Shown piece after piece: positions 53,446 through 62,857 of a stretch of DNA of 62,953 nt. The stretch comes from Aquidulcibacter sp. (GTDB lineage: Bacteria > Pseudomonadota > Alphaproteobacteria > Caulobacterales > Aquidulcibacteraceae), in the NCBI RefSeq assembly GCF_020253525.1, contig NZ_JADCBK010000038.1, positions 1-62,953 of the forward strand, given 5' to 3'. Both the position numbers and the translations under genes were made by a program. How positions within the stretch are numbered: position 1 is the stretch's first letter; every line of letters begins with the position of its first letter. The notes below the pieces were generated by a model. The model was not told where the DNA came from. It did no database searches and was given only the letters and a program-made list of their open reading frames with translations.

Positions 53446-54486
53446 CTACATTGGTGATTTCCGAACGTCGCTTTTTGGGAGGCGATTGCCTTTTATCAAT
53501 TCGCGAATGTCGTTTCGAATTGTATTTTCGCTAACATTTGCATCAAGCCGACTATGAATTTTAGCCGCAAGACTTTCATCAGACATCCTTGGATTACTTC
53601 CTCTGAAACTTACGGCCAACGACAGGACCTTATCCCGCCTTCCGTTTATGGCCCGTTGGTCGCTCTTTTGCTTTTCGCGATTTCCCTTCTTTGTGCGAAG
53701 TCCGCTGTTAATGCCCGAAGTAGCCCTTTGATTTTTGGTCTTTCCGTCCCCTGCTAGTGGCACTGTGTCAGCCTCTAACCTTGAAAACGAATAGCCCAAG
53801 TTCCACCAAGCGGCGGCTAAAAGGCCTTCATCGCCCGTATGCATAAATGTTTCGACTTGCCGGGCGACCTCCAAAACCTTGCAAGCCGCTGAGAGATCGA
53901 GTTCGGGTGCCACATATTTCCACAGGTCTTCCGCGAAAATCCTAAGCTCAAACGGTCCTTCAGACAGATTTTCGTCAACCCAAGCGTCGCCCAACTTTCC
54001 CAAACTAACAGCCGCATAAGGAAAGCCGTAATCGGCGATTCGCTGGTAAGCAGCAGCCTTCATTCTTATCAAAATTTCTTCTTGAATATTGTCCGGCTTT
54101 CGCACCCTTGAAGTGAAGTGTGCCAGTTTCAATTCGCACGTTTTTGGCCCACTCGGCACCAAATTCATGTTTCCACCTGCCACGCCCCCCTGTAACATGC
54201 GCCAAGCACGGACCACTCGAATGAGCTCGCCCTGAAAAACAAAAGTCGCTGTGTGCTCTACATAATTGCGCGGTTGGCCAGTCCTTGCAGAAATAGCATC
54301 CGCCTCCATCAGCGCCTCCGCCTCAGAGTCAAGCAAGTCTAAATCCCTAGAGAAGTGGATAAGCTGCTCGATTGCCGTATGAATGTCGTCAGATAGATGT
54401 TTTGGGCTTTCATCGGGCTGGCTTGGTTGTCGTGACGAAATCCTGTTCGCCCTCCTGCCCTCGCTAGGTTTTCGTTTACGCAGCAT
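53446..54486 (-). CDS. Unknown island protein coupled to integrase
   Basis: 346 residues. The N-terminal ~240 are soluble and helical (LDLLDSEAEALMEADAISAR, YGFPYAAVSLGKLGDAWVDE). A basic stretch (TKNQRATSGINSGLRTKKGN) leads to a C-terminal helix-rich part (SDESLAAKIHSRLDANVSEN, TIRNDIRELI) that looks DNA-binding. Not recognised. Its start overlaps the integrase stop by 11 bp, so it is translated with the integrase. Confidence 0.75.
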   Translation of the reverse strand: MLRKRKPSEGRRANRISSRQPSQPDESPKHLSDDIHTAIEQLIHFSRDLDLLDSEAEALMEADAISARTGQPRNYVEHTATFVFQGELIRVVRAWRMLQGGVAGGNMNLVPSGPKTCELKLAHFTSRVRKPDNIQEEILIRMKAAAYQRIADYGFPYAAVSLGKLGDAWVDENLSEGPFELRIFAEDLWKYVAPELDLSAACKVLEVARQVETFMHTGDEGLLAAAWWNLGYSFSRLEADTVPLAGDGKTKNQRATSGINSGLRTKKGNREKQKSDQRAINGRRDKVLSLAVSFRGSNPRMSDESLAAKIHSRLDANVSENTIRNDIRELIKGNRLPKSDVRKSPM

Positions 54487-55771
54487 CTTCGCTCACTTCT
54501 TTAGCCTGCCGCGTTGCGTGAGAGAGATACCGCCCTGCAACCGCTTCTAGCGCCTCCACACCAGCACTAGCCGCAAAGTGGGCATAGCGTGCCGTTGTTT
54601 GTGGCCGTGAGTGGCCAAGGACCTTGCCGACTACCGCAAGGCTTTGCCCATCAGCTACCGCCCAACTTGCGACTGTATGGCGGAACGTATGAGGCGACAC
54701 ACCGCTAACCCCAGCCGCTTTAACTACCTTTGCCCAAGCCCGCTTTGGAGGCTCCATTGGTCCATCAAGGCGAGAATTGGGAAACACCCAATCAGAACGC
54801 CGGGGGATTCCCGCAAGGATCGAAACCGCAGGCGTAGGCATGGGGATGGCTTTTGGTCTGGCCTGCCCGCCTGTCTTGTGACGCAATGGCGGAAGCAACA
54901 GCAGCCCGCGCTTCAAATCGACTTCAGGCCACCGCAGGCCAACAATCTCCCCACGCCTTGCGCCTGTCAGCGCCAAGAGCCTGAAGCAATCCGCCGCCGC
55001 CTTTGATATAGCGCCCTCACCTTGTAGCGCCTCGATTGCTTCCCAGATCGCCGCGCCCTCGTCTTCAGACAGGTAACGCTCTTTTCCGTTGGACTGATAC
55101 CGCTTCACGCGCTTGCATGGATTGGCCTCAACTAGACCCCGAGCGACTGCCCACTCCATCATAGCGCTCATGCATTGCATCGCCCTAGAGGCCGCGCCAC
55201 GCCCGCCTGTGACCTTGGCAACGCCACGCGCCTTTGTCTTTTCAGTTAAGGCTGTCTTTCCATCCGCAACCGCCGCCTGCCAATTGGCCAAGACTTGAGG
55301 CGTCAACTCAGAGAGGAACTTCTTTCCTAGAACTGGCAAAGCATGGCGCTGGAGGTTTATCCGATCCACATCCCAGCTAGAGGCCCGCTTGTCTGGCTTG
55401 TCCGTGGGACCTTCGCGCAAATATTCAGCGATAATCTCTTTGACGGTCCGAGCCGCGTTGACGGTCTCACGCTCACCCAGTTTTTCGCCCTGAGGATCAC
55501 CGCCGCTCGCGACTTGCCCGGCTAACCTTGTAGCCTCCTTCAAGGCCTCATCCGCCGTTTTCTCGCCAAGGTCGCCTATGACATAAAGGCGCTGACGACC
55601 GGGAACCCTATAGCGGAATTCAAAGGTCTTACGGCCCGAAGGCCTAATACGAACCCGAAAGCCTTTAACTTCGGTATCCATGACGATGATATCTTTGTCA
55701 GCGTCCGGCTGGATGGCGTCCACCGTTCTCTTATTCAGTCTTGCCCTTCGGCTTGGTTCACGCTTCGCCAT
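54476..55771 (-). CDS. Tyrosine integrase of the island
   Basis: 431 residues, P4-type layout: an N-terminal arm-binding domain (DKDIIVMDTEVKGFRVRIRP), core-binding ~105-200, and a catalytic domain with Arg in LALTGARRGEIVGLRW, HxxR in SPHTFRHTVASWAV, and the His/Tyr pair in VLGHSRPQTTARYAHF. The start at 55771 gives MAKREPSRRARL. It lies 167 bp inside attR and would recombine the 63-bp tRNA-Val repeats. Confidence 0.94.
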   Translation of the reverse strand: MAKREPSRRARLNKRTVDAIQPDADKDIIVMDTEVKGFRVRIRPSGRKTFEFRYRVPGRQRLYVIGDLGEKTADEALKEATRLAGQVASGGDPQGEKLGERETVNAARTVKEIIAEYLREGPTDKPDKRASSWDVDRINLQRHALPVLGKKFLSELTPQVLANWQAAVADGKTALTEKTKARGVAKVTGGRGAASRAMQCMSAMMEWAVARGLVEANPCKRVKRYQSNGKERYLSEDEGAAIWEAIEALQGEGAISKAAADCFRLLALTGARRGEIVGLRWPEVDLKRGLLLLPPLRHKTGGQARPKAIPMPTPAVSILAGIPRRSDWVFPNSRLDGPMEPPKRAWAKVVKAAGVSGVSPHTFRHTVASWAVADGQSLAVVGKVLGHSRPQTTARYAHFAASAGVEALEAVAGRYLSHATRQAKEVSEDAA

Positions 55772-55790
55772 TTCCGGCCTCAAAAAAGCT

Positions 55791-55810
55791 GGTCCCCATA
55801 TGGTCCCCAG
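55791..55810 (+). repeat. Arm-like repeat, right copy
   Basis: Identical to 46592-46611, in the same orientation. It lies immediately upstream of the integrase start, so integrase binding here could also repress int. Confidence 0.8.
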
Positions 55811-55938
55811 TGGTTCTCAATCCCCTACAATATCTCGCAAAGCGTTGCAAGGATGGTTCTCAAGCTTGTATATTGAATTTAATAATTTTATCAAATGTCC
55901 TCAACGTGTCACAAAGCGTCCCAATGTCACGTCACCGC

Positions 55939-56001
55939 CGTTGACATCGTAGGGGTCACAGGTTCAATCCCTGTCGCGCCCACCATTAAATCAAAGACTT
56001 A
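55939..56001. repeat. attR (63-bp direct repeat; partial tRNA-Val)
   Basis: Duplicate of the 3' half of the tRNA-Val gene plus 16 bp. It lacks the acceptor 5' strand and D-arm, so it is not a functional tRNA. Confidence 0.95.
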
Positions 56002-56133
56002 AATCAGGTGAACTGGGCTGAACCAAAATCGGGTTGGCCCCGATGCGGGCAGCATTTCAGCCCTGTTGTTTCTGCTGTGGACGGGGTGGCCACACCAAGC
56101 GGCTTTTGTTTCGTGTGCCAAGGCACCCCATAA

Positions 56134-56168
56134 ACAAAAAAGCGGGAAAGCCAGAGGCTTCCCCGCTC
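56134..56168 (-). terminator. Rho-independent terminator of the 889-aa TonB receptor
   Basis: Minus strand AGCGGGGAAGCC-tct-GGCTTTCCCGCT followed by TTTTTG, 26 bp past the stop. A long GC-rich stem and T-run make it convincing. Confidence 0.9.
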
Positions 56169-56193
56169 TTGATGCAAAAATCGTGGACTGAAG

Positions 56194-58863
56194 TTAGAAG
56201 TTGGCCTTCAAGCTGATATAGCCAAAGCCGCCATTCATCCCAAATGGACCACCGCTGCGTGGGTAGACCTGACCATCGGCCAGACCGCCACTGATCGGGA
56301 ACACATTGATGGTGGAGGATTGGGCAATCCGGTCTGGGTATTCGCTGAGCAGGTTCTGTGCACCGATCGTGACCGTATACTTCTCAGCAAATGTATAGCT
56401 GACATCGAGGTCGATGGTGGTTTTGGCACCAAAGACTTGGCCTGGATAGTCTTGCTCATTGCGCCACTTACCGAAGTAATTGGCCCGAGCATTGACGGAC
56501 CATTCGCCCCACGACCAGTTGCTGGAAAGGTTCAGACGATCCTTTGGCGCAACATTTTCGATCGTGATGATCTGAGCCGTGCTGATGACGGTAGACTTCG
56601 ACTTCGTCACTTTGTTTTCATTGCGGTTATACGCCAAAGTGAAGTTCACACGCGCACCAAAAAGCTGGGTTGCGTGCGTGCCCACGATGTCGATACCTTT
56701 GGTCGAGGTATCGAGGCCATTGGTGAAGTAGCGGATGTTCGCCCCAGCACCAACCAGCGAAAGGCTGGGTTGAACCAGCAGATCCGCCGCTGTCACAAGG
56801 AATGGCCGGGTAATGAAAATCCGGTTCTCCACGTCGATTTGATAGGCGTCAACCGTCAAAGAGGTGCCCGCCATTGGCCGCAGAATAAAGCCGACGCCAT
56901 AATTGGTCGCATCTGCAGGCTTCAGAGGAACCGCGCCATAATAACGCGCGACACCGCTGGCGACTGGGAAAATCCCCTCTTGCACTTGGTTGCCGGCCAC
57001 GAAGTTGGTGGTGACGTTTTGCAAGTTAGACTGGCCAGGCGATGGGGCTTGGAAGCCCGTACCCACAGAGCCACGCAGCGACAAAATATCGGTCGCTTTG
57101 TACAGGGCGCTGATCTTGCCGACCGTTGCCGTGCCAAATGTATCATAGTCTTCGAAGCGGGCTGCGATACCGCCGCTCAAGCGGTCGGTCAGATCGGCTT
57201 CAAGGTCGATATAGATGGCATAATTGCTCTGATCCCAAGTTCCAGCGCTCGATGGCGGTGCACCAGCATAGCCGCTCGAAGCGGGCGGCACGGCGATATT
57301 GGTTACGCCAGCTGGCAAAGTCGTCACAGGTGCGAAGACGCCTGGAGCCGTTTGGGTGAACAAGCGCTGGACCGTTGCATAGGGACCAGCGGCATAGGAT
57401 TGAAGCTCGCCAGTGGGAACGGTGTAGGATTCTTTGCGCCACTCAAAACCACCTGCCAAGGTCAGAGGGCCAGCAAGGCCAACATCCATTGGGTAGGTCA
57501 GGTCGACGTTAAAGTTTTCCAGCTTCTGCTTGAAGGCCCCGTACTCAAAGCTGGTCTTCGACAAGGGGCCGAAAGATGCGTTCAACGAGTCATACATCGA
57601 CAAGTCGAGCGAATTTTCCGAAATCGTGGCCGACACATCATAAGTCAGGCCAGAAGTGGCCTCGCCTTTGACGCCTGCAACGGCGGTCAGCGACTCGGTC
57701 AAGCCCACAAAGCGAGGCGTGAAGCCTGCTGGATAGATGGAGCGGAAATCAAACCGGTTATTGTCCAAAATAAAGCCACCGGCTGGGCAGGTCGCATTAT
57801 TGGCTGGACAGGGCGTGGTGAAGAAGGTGTTGCGGAACGCTGCGTTTGCCGCTGGCAGGTTTACCGTCACGCCATTGGCATTCACGGCTGTGCCGGTGAT
57901 GGTTTGGCGGAAGTTAAAGCTTTGATCGCCTTCGCTGCTCGACGCATTCAAGAAGGCGTAAAGCTCCGTTTTGTCGGACAAATCATAGCCAGCATTGATT
58001 ACAGCTTTCCAGCCGAAGGTGGGCGAGGAACCCCAGATCTGATCTGGACCTGGAAAGTTCGGCAGACGGTTTGCGAGGCTTGGGTTCTGCTGTTCAAACA
58101 AGATAGCGGCAGGACGGCGTGCACCACGGCTGGTGCCTTGGTCGTCAAAATATTCTGCGCTGATGTTGACGAAACCGCTCTCACCAAGGCCAAGACCCCA
58201 GTTGACCGCCAATTGCGCACTTTCACCGTCATCGGCATCCAAGCTTTTGCCATAGCGGGCGACGATCTCCAGACCATCCGCATTGTCGCGAAGCCCAAAG
58301 TTCATAACCCCGGCAATGGCATCGGAGCCATATTGCGAGGTTGCGCCATCGCGCAGGATTTGCAAGTTCTTAATCGCGATCGATGGAATGGACGAAATAT
58401 CTGGGCCATGCGAACCAAAGGACAATGCCGTATCGCCACCGACGAAGGTTTGCACCAAGGCCGAGCGGTTAAAGCGCTTGCCATTCATCATCACCAAGAC
58501 CTGATCGCCGGGCAGACCGCGCAAGTTTGGTGAGCGCACGAAGGTACCGGCGTCTGCAATGGTGTTTTGGCTGGCGAAGAAGGACGGCACGACGTTCTTG
58601 ACCGCATCAATCACGTTGGCCGTGGATTGGCTGGTGATTTCCGATGCCGTGATCACGTCGACTGGCGAGGCCGATGTCGCAACGGACCGATCGGTCCGGC
58701 GGGTCCCCAAGACCACCACGGTCTCGACTTCCTTTGCAGGTGCCTCTGTAGCGGCAGCAGATGTACCCTGCGCAAGGGCAGGACTTGAATAAAGGGCAAG
58801 AGCCGACACGAGTCCGGTCGTCATTGCCAGGTGCTTATGAAACCAATTCTTTCGCATGTTCAT
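56194..58863 (-). CDS. TonB-dependent receptor, 889 aa
   Basis: Signal peptide ends SSPALAQG. TonB-box-like VETVVVLGTRR. The plug has VIDAVKNVVPSFFASQNTIA, LRGLPGDQVLVMMNGKRFNR, NLQILRDGATSQYGSDAIAG; the barrel ends YISLKANF. A cysteine pair (FTTPCPANNATCPAGG) lies in an outer loop. It is monocistronic with its own terminator, next to the island right end. The ligand is unknown. Confidence 0.92.
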   Translation of the reverse strand: MNMRKNWFHKHLAMTTGLVSALALYSSPALAQGTSAAATEAPAKEVETVVVLGTRRTDRSVATSASPVDVITASEITSQSTANVIDAVKNVVPSFFASQNTIADAGTFVRSPNLRGLPGDQVLVMMNGKRFNRSALVQTFVGGDTALSFGSHGPDISSIPSIAIKNLQILRDGATSQYGSDAIAGVMNFGLRDNADGLEIVARYGKSLDADDGESAQLAVNWGLGLGESGFVNISAEYFDDQGTSRGARRPAAILFEQQNPSLANRLPNFPGPDQIWGSSPTFGWKAVINAGYDLSDKTELYAFLNASSSEGDQSFNFRQTITGTAVNANGVTVNLPAANAAFRNTFFTTPCPANNATCPAGGFILDNNRFDFRSIYPAGFTPRFVGLTESLTAVAGVKGEATSGLTYDVSATISENSLDLSMYDSLNASFGPLSKTSFEYGAFKQKLENFNVDLTYPMDVGLAGPLTLAGGFEWRKESYTVPTGELQSYAAGPYATVQRLFTQTAPGVFAPVTTLPAGVTNIAVPPASSGYAGAPPSSAGTWDQSNYAIYIDLEADLTDRLSGGIAARFEDYDTFGTATVGKISALYKATDILSLRGSVGTGFQAPSPGQSNLQNVTTNFVAGNQVQEGIFPVASGVARYYGAVPLKPADATNYGVGFILRPMAGTSLTVDAYQIDVENRIFITRPFLVTAADLLVQPSLSLVGAGANIRYFTNGLDTSTKGIDIVGTHATQLFGARVNFTLAYNRNENKVTKSKSTVISTAQIITIENVAPKDRLNLSSNWSWGEWSVNARANYFGKWRNEQDYPGQVFGAKTTIDLDVSYTFAEKYTVTIGAQNLLSEYPDRIAQSSTINVFPISGGLADGQVYPRSGGPFGMNGGFGYISLKANF

Positions 58864-59178
58864 GATGCTTCAGCCTCCGGGAAGAGAATACTATTGGGGC
58901 TGCAACGGTTGATTGACGGGGCCCCCTCCGTGCCAACTAGGTGTTGCGCCCGCCCCCCTTGGCATAGCGACTGCAACTTCGAAACCAACCATTCGTCACA
59001 GAATTGCCACGATTTGGTCACATTCGCGTGAGGATCCGCGAAAAATGCGCGAACTTCTGCCCTGACCCAGAAGTTACAGGCAAAGCAAGACCGCTTCTTG
59101 GCGACACCGCTGTGGCGAAATGACTAAAAATTAGGCAGGTGAGCTGGCGTCAAAAGGCGGCCATGCACGCGAAACGAG
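58864..59178. other. Receptor promoter region, no gene seen
   Basis: 315 bp between the TonB receptor start and the L,D-transpeptidase end. It contains GGAGG before the receptor ATG. No operator or hairpin stands out. Confidence 0.5.
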
Positions 59179-59913
59179 TCAACCAATGACTTGATAGCGG
59201 CCGGACTCTACCGACACGAGGGGCGGCGAACCTTTCTGGTCAAAAGCATCCTGCACGTCCAAGAGATCCGACCAGAAGGAAAAATGCTCGCTCTGTCTAT
59301 GAGACCCCAGCGCGGTTGCACTCAAAACAAATGGGAAGATGTGGACATCCACTTTAGCTTGACCAGCATCATGCGCGGCGGCCACCAATGTCCAAATCTC
59401 TTCGATCACCGGGTCCGTCATCGCCAGACACCCAATACTTTCGCACCGCCCGTGGATCATGATGAAGCTACCCGTACGACCTAGGGCTCGGTCAAAGGCG
59501 TTTGGATATCCGACATTCATCGACAGATGGTAGGCGGAGGCAGGATTCATCGCCTCAGGCGTCACACCATAGACCCCCTCTGGCACTTGTTTGTCGCCCT
59601 CGGCCTTTTTGGGGCCCAAGCCGCCGGAGGCGGCACAGATCGGCCAAGTGGCAAATTCAACAAATCTGCCCCTCCCCGCCGGTTGGATGAAAAGTTGCAA
59701 TCGCTTTTCTTGTTTAAAGGCTCGGATGAATATCGGGTCGCCTAATGCAGCCCCAAGCGCGCGCAGCCGGGGCATAAGCTTTGGGGTCGCCCGCTTAATG
59801 GCAGTCTCAGCGCGCAGTGGCCCGGGCATTTCCAACTTCTGTTCGCTGCACGCAGCGTTAAGGACTGGCAGCAGGACCGCGGAAGTCAAAATCGTGGCGC
59901 GCCGGGTAATCAT
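59179..59913 (-). CDS. YafK-type L,D-transpeptidase family lipoprotein
   Basis: 244 residues. Lipoprotein signal with LNAAC near residue 22. The YkuD-like catalytic motif is FIMIHGRCESIGCLAMTD, with the nucleophile Cys in SIGC. Upstream VPEGVYGVTPEAMNPASAYH is typical of YafK/DpaA-like proteins, which act on peptidoglycan cross-links or lipoprotein attachment in the periplasm. The start sits close to GGAG. Confidence 0.88.
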   Translation of the reverse strand: MITRRATILTSAVLLPVLNAACSEQKLEMPGPLRAETAIKRATPKLMPRLRALGAALGDPIFIRAFKQEKRLQLFIQPAGRGRFVEFATWPICAASGGLGPKKAEGDKQVPEGVYGVTPEAMNPASAYHLSMNVGYPNAFDRALGRTGSFIMIHGRCESIGCLAMTDPVIEEIWTLVAAAHDAGQAKVDVHIFPFVLSATALGSHRQSEHFSFWSDLLDVQDAFDQKGSPPLVSVESGRYQVIG

Positions 59914-59960
59914 CGCTCCAATTTAGCCCAGTCACATCTGACAGAATAGATGCAGGCAAT

Positions 59961-59992
59961 AAAAGAAGGGCCCAAGCATCTCTGCTTGGGCC
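59961..59992 (-). terminator. Rho-independent terminator of flagellin B
   Basis: GGCCCAAGCA-tctc-TGCTTGGGCC (10 bp, perfect) with TTCTTTT on the minus strand, 32 bp past the stop. Confidence 0.9.
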
Positions 59993-60023
59993 TAGGTAGT
60001 ACGCACGTCTTTCTTGGGGTATT

Positions 60024-60848
60024 CTAGCGGAAGAGAGACAAGGCCGATTGGGATGCGGTGTTAGCAATCGACAAGGCCTGAACACCCAATTGTTGCTTGG
60101 TTTGCAAGGCTTGCAGCTTTGCGCTTTCTTTCGACAAGTCGGCGTCCGCAATCGCGCCGATCCCATTATTTAAGGCATCTTGCAGCTTGCCGATAAAGGT
60201 GCGGTGCACTTCAAGACGCTTTGCCCCGGCACCCCATGTCGCCAATTGGGTACCCAAATTGGTGATGGAGGCATTGACCAGACCTAATGCCGTTGCGGCA
60301 TTACCTGCAGTGTCCAAGGCAGAAGTGGCCGTCACAGTTACTGTAGCCCCGCCCAATGCTAAGCTAGCCCCGGCGACAGTGATGGTGTTGCCACCGGCAG
60401 AATCACCCAAGGCAACCGCATTATTCGGCGTACCCGCAATCATGTTTGCGCCATCAAACACCGCATTTGCACCAATGCTGGTGATTTGATCGCGTAATTG
60501 CGCAAAGTCTGCTGCCAATGCGGCTTGGGCCGACGCCGAAAGGCCTGCCTGTGACGCCGCAAGCGCCTTGCCCTTCATTTCGTTGAGCAGCTCCATAATG
60601 CTCTCACCAGCGGCGATGCCGGTATCAAGAATGGAAGCGGCTCGGTCGGTAGATTCACGCACGCGGTCGTAGGCGCCTACGTCGGAGGTCATTTTGTTGG
60701 CAATCGCCCAAATGGCCCCGTTATCCTTGGCTGACGCAACCTTTAAGCCTGTTGAAATTGCATTCTGTGTTTTCGCAAGCTCGGAATTGGTTTTGTTCAA
60801 TGTTTGCAGGGCCACCATGGCCCCTTGATTGGTGTTTACGCTGAGCAT
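60024..60848 (-). CDS. Flagellin (copy B)
   Basis: 274 residues. It is nearly identical to the flagellin at 5372-6196, with changes mostly in the surface-exposed middle (VTVTATSALDTAGNAATALG region). The N-terminal MLSVNTNQGAMVALQTL and C-terminal LSIANTASQSALSLFR are kept. The ATG at 60848 is preferred over longer forms for the conserved GGGCTAGAAATG context. It has its own leader and terminator, so the two copies are expressed separately. Confidence 0.95.
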   Translation of the reverse strand: MLSVNTNQGAMVALQTLNKTNSELAKTQNAISTGLKVASAKDNGAIWAIANKMTSDVGAYDRVRESTDRAASILDTGIAAGESIMELLNEMKGKALAASQAGLSASAQAALAADFAQLRDQITSIGANAVFDGANMIAGTPNNAVALGDSAGGNTITVAGASLALGGATVTVTATSALDTAGNAATALGLVNASITNLGTQLATWGAGAKRLEVHRTFIGKLQDALNNGIGAIADADLSKESAKLQALQTKQQLGVQALSIANTASQSALSLFR

Positions 60849-60875
60849 TTCTAGCCCTTTTCCTACTCGGTACAC

Positions 60876-60910
60876 CCCCGCTACGAGCGAGGTGTGTTCG
60901 TAATGAACAC
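60876..60910 (-). promoter_or_regulatory. Structured 5' leader of flagellin B mRNA
   Basis: Hairpin 1 GTGTTC/GAACAC (60905-60910 with 60894-60899) and hairpin 2 at 60876-60892, identical to that of copy A. The stem change G-C versus A-T between copies preserves pairing. Confidence 0.7.
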
Positions 60911-61614
60911 CGGGTAACATTACCGACCAGTTCTAAACGGCGACTTGAGAAAAATGGTTAACATTACCCTAGAGTCACGGTATTCTGCGATTATCTGAGG
61001 TATTTGTCAGGAAAAAAGCAGCAAGGAATGGTAATCAGCATTCCCCCTTGTTCTTAATGAGATATTTTTGGAGCCATGTTTTTCTGAGCAAAACTCAAAT
61101 ATTAATGACCCAAGTCGCATATCAAAGCTTCAATCTGATGTTCATAAGTTTAGGAAGTCCAGCTGTTGTTCCGCGCGCTGGCCGATAAATTGGGCAGGCT
61201 CACCCAGTCATTGCAAACTCGGCACCTCCAGATGCGTTACACAACTTTCTAGGCGAGCTTGGCCGGTCACCGCACGGGGCAGGGTTGAGGATAGGGCTGC
61301 CGCGACCCGTGGCTAATGGGGTAATGCCAAGCCTCGAGATCTGCGTTTCAATTTGTATTGAATTGAGACAAAATTCTAAATAGTCCTGAAATAAACGCTT
61401 AACAATTTTGTCAAAACAAGGGCGTACCCGGCGCGAATAAACAAGGATAACTAAATTTAGAAATTTGAACCTTACTGAATAGGCGTGACTTTCTAGCCGG
61501 TTACTTTTGCCTTATTTTGCCATATTTCCCCTACTTCCCAAATTGGCCTTCGGATTGCTCCCTTTCTCTTAGAAGCCACAGTGGGTTTGCGCTTCATTAT
61601 AAGGGGAGTTTATC
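60911..61614. other. Long AT-rich gap between flagellin B and the repeat protein
   Basis: About 700 bp with no credible gene. Its left part resembles the upstream region of flagellin A and must hold the flagellin promoter. Its right part holds the promoter of the plus-strand gene at 61615. An 82-codon frame at 61068-61316 lacks RBS and domain support. Confidence 0.55.
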
Positions 61615-62385
61615 GTGAAAAAGGCAGCAATTATCTCGGCAATCGCGCTTGCGACCTCGTTTGGTGGTCACGCATTTGCGCAGCAAGCCATCAATGTTTC
61701 GCAATTCATGAACAGCAACATTCAGGCAAATACGGTTGGTATTGCCCACGATGTTTGTTGTGCCGTTGGTTTCTCGGCCGTCGCAGGGGCGAACTTAGCC
61801 GAAGTAGCTGGCACCGCCTCGAGCGTTACTTGGAACAATGACCAGCGCTTCCGTGGCGATGCCATTGCCACCACATCCGGTCATATCGGCAATATTGGTG
61901 GCGACGTAACTTTGAACGCCGCAGCTTTCGCAAACAATGCCACGGGCTCATTTGCCGGTGCACATGAAGTTGCCATCAACAGCGTGCAACATAATTGGAT
62001 CGACCCATCTGCTTACACGACGGGCAATGTGTTCAATATCGGCGGCAATGTGAGTGCAACCGCCCAAGCCAATGGCAATGTTCTAAGCGCAGCTGCACCA
62101 AATGCTGCAAGCTTCAACGTCGCGGCCCAACAACATGGTGGTGCAGCCGTCAATGGCGGCATTAACTTGACCGCACAAAACATCACCGGCGATGTTACCG
62201 GCATCACCCGCAGCTTCGGCAACTCGATCAGCCTGACCGGTGGCGGCACTATGGCAATCACGGGTCAACAAGTCATGGTGGCCCCAATCAATGCCAACAC
62301 CTTCATCAGCGCCCACAATGTTGGGGGTTCGGTGATCGGCTCGTCAGTCTCGGTCGGCAACATGTTCAGCATTGGCAAGCCATAA
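61615..62385 (+). CDS. Secreted repeat protein, probable beta-rich surface protein
   Basis: 256 residues. GTG start after AGGGGAG. The signal peptide ends GGHAFAQQ. The mature protein is rich in G, N, A, S, T with almost no charge. It holds at least four imperfect units starting N-[IV]-[GT]-G-x-V: NIGGDVTLNAAAFANNATGS, NIGGNVSATAQANGNVLSAA, NITGDVTGITRSFGNSISL and NVGGSVIGSSVSVGNMFSI. Two Cys (DVCCAVGF) lie near the start. It could form a beta-solenoid or fibre-like structure. No named family is recognised. A terminator follows. Confidence 0.82.
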   Translation: MKKAAIISAIALATSFGGHAFAQQAINVSQFMNSNIQANTVGIAHDVCCAVGFSAVAGANLAEVAGTASSVTWNNDQRFRGDAIATTSGHIGNIGGDVTLNAAAFANNATGSFAGAHEVAINSVQHNWIDPSAYTTGNVFNIGGNVSATAQANGNVLSAAAPNAASFNVAAQQHGGAAVNGGINLTAQNITGDVTGITRSFGNSISLTGGGTMAITGQQVMVAPINANTFISAHNVGGSVIGSSVSVGNMFSIGKP

Positions 62386-62410
62386 CGGCCGAGCCAAGCT
62401 CCTAAAATCA

Positions 62411-62444
62411 GGCCAGGAACCTTGATGGGTTTCTGGCCGTTTCT
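62411..62444 (+). terminator. Terminator of the repeat-protein gene
   Basis: GGCCAGGAACC-ttgatg-GGTTTCTGGCC (one G-T pair) followed by GTTTCTTC, 25 bp past the stop. Confidence 0.75.
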
Positions 62445-62857
62445 TCACATGAGCACATTGGCCTGATGGACGCGTTTTCGATCAAAGCCAAAAGGTCTGA
62501 TGGCTCTATAGGAAAGTGAAGCCAAGCATAGCCCAAGGATTATGGGTTGATGTTTTGGCCAATAAGCCGACCCCCGAAACAAAAATACAAATCAACTCAT
62601 TCCATTATTCATGAATTGTCCATGATTTATTGGTTAAGTGGACCCTGTACGGGGGACTGAGTTGTAGCGGGTTACGGAGAGAAACCGGCTCAAAATGAAA
62701 CACATGGGAAGTCATCGTGGCGAAGGGCATGCCCGTTTGACGCGAATTGGTTCGCCCAACACAAGAATTGACCTCAACCGAGGGCGCGCGTGCCAGTTTT
62801 GAGTGGCACCATCATTGCAGACTGAGGTGCAGTGTTCGTCCTAAAGGAGCGAAGAAT
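62445..62857. other. Intergenic gap before the last gene
   Basis: No supported gene. A 35-codon frame near 62695 lacks a well-placed RBS. The region is AT-rich to about 62640 and should contain the promoter for the gene at 62858. Confidence 0.5.

Larger units (their letters stand above)
55772..56193. other. Integrase upstream region, attR and host junction
   Basis: It contains the right arm-like repeat, attR at 55939-56001, and ~190 bp of chromosome with a terminator at 56134-56168. No gene is seen. Confidence 0.65.

Noticed and set aside
55939..56001. Second tRNA-Val gene
   Set aside because: Only the 3' half is present, without the D-arm and acceptor 5' strand; it is attR.
56320..58533. 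737-codon plus-strand frame opposite the TonB receptor at 56194
   Set aside because: Antisense shadow of the same kind, with Trp/Arg/Cys-rich noise.
62695..62802. 35-codon frame MKHMGSHRG... before the last gene
   Set aside because: The nearest GGAGAG is about 18 bases upstream, too far, and nothing supports coding.
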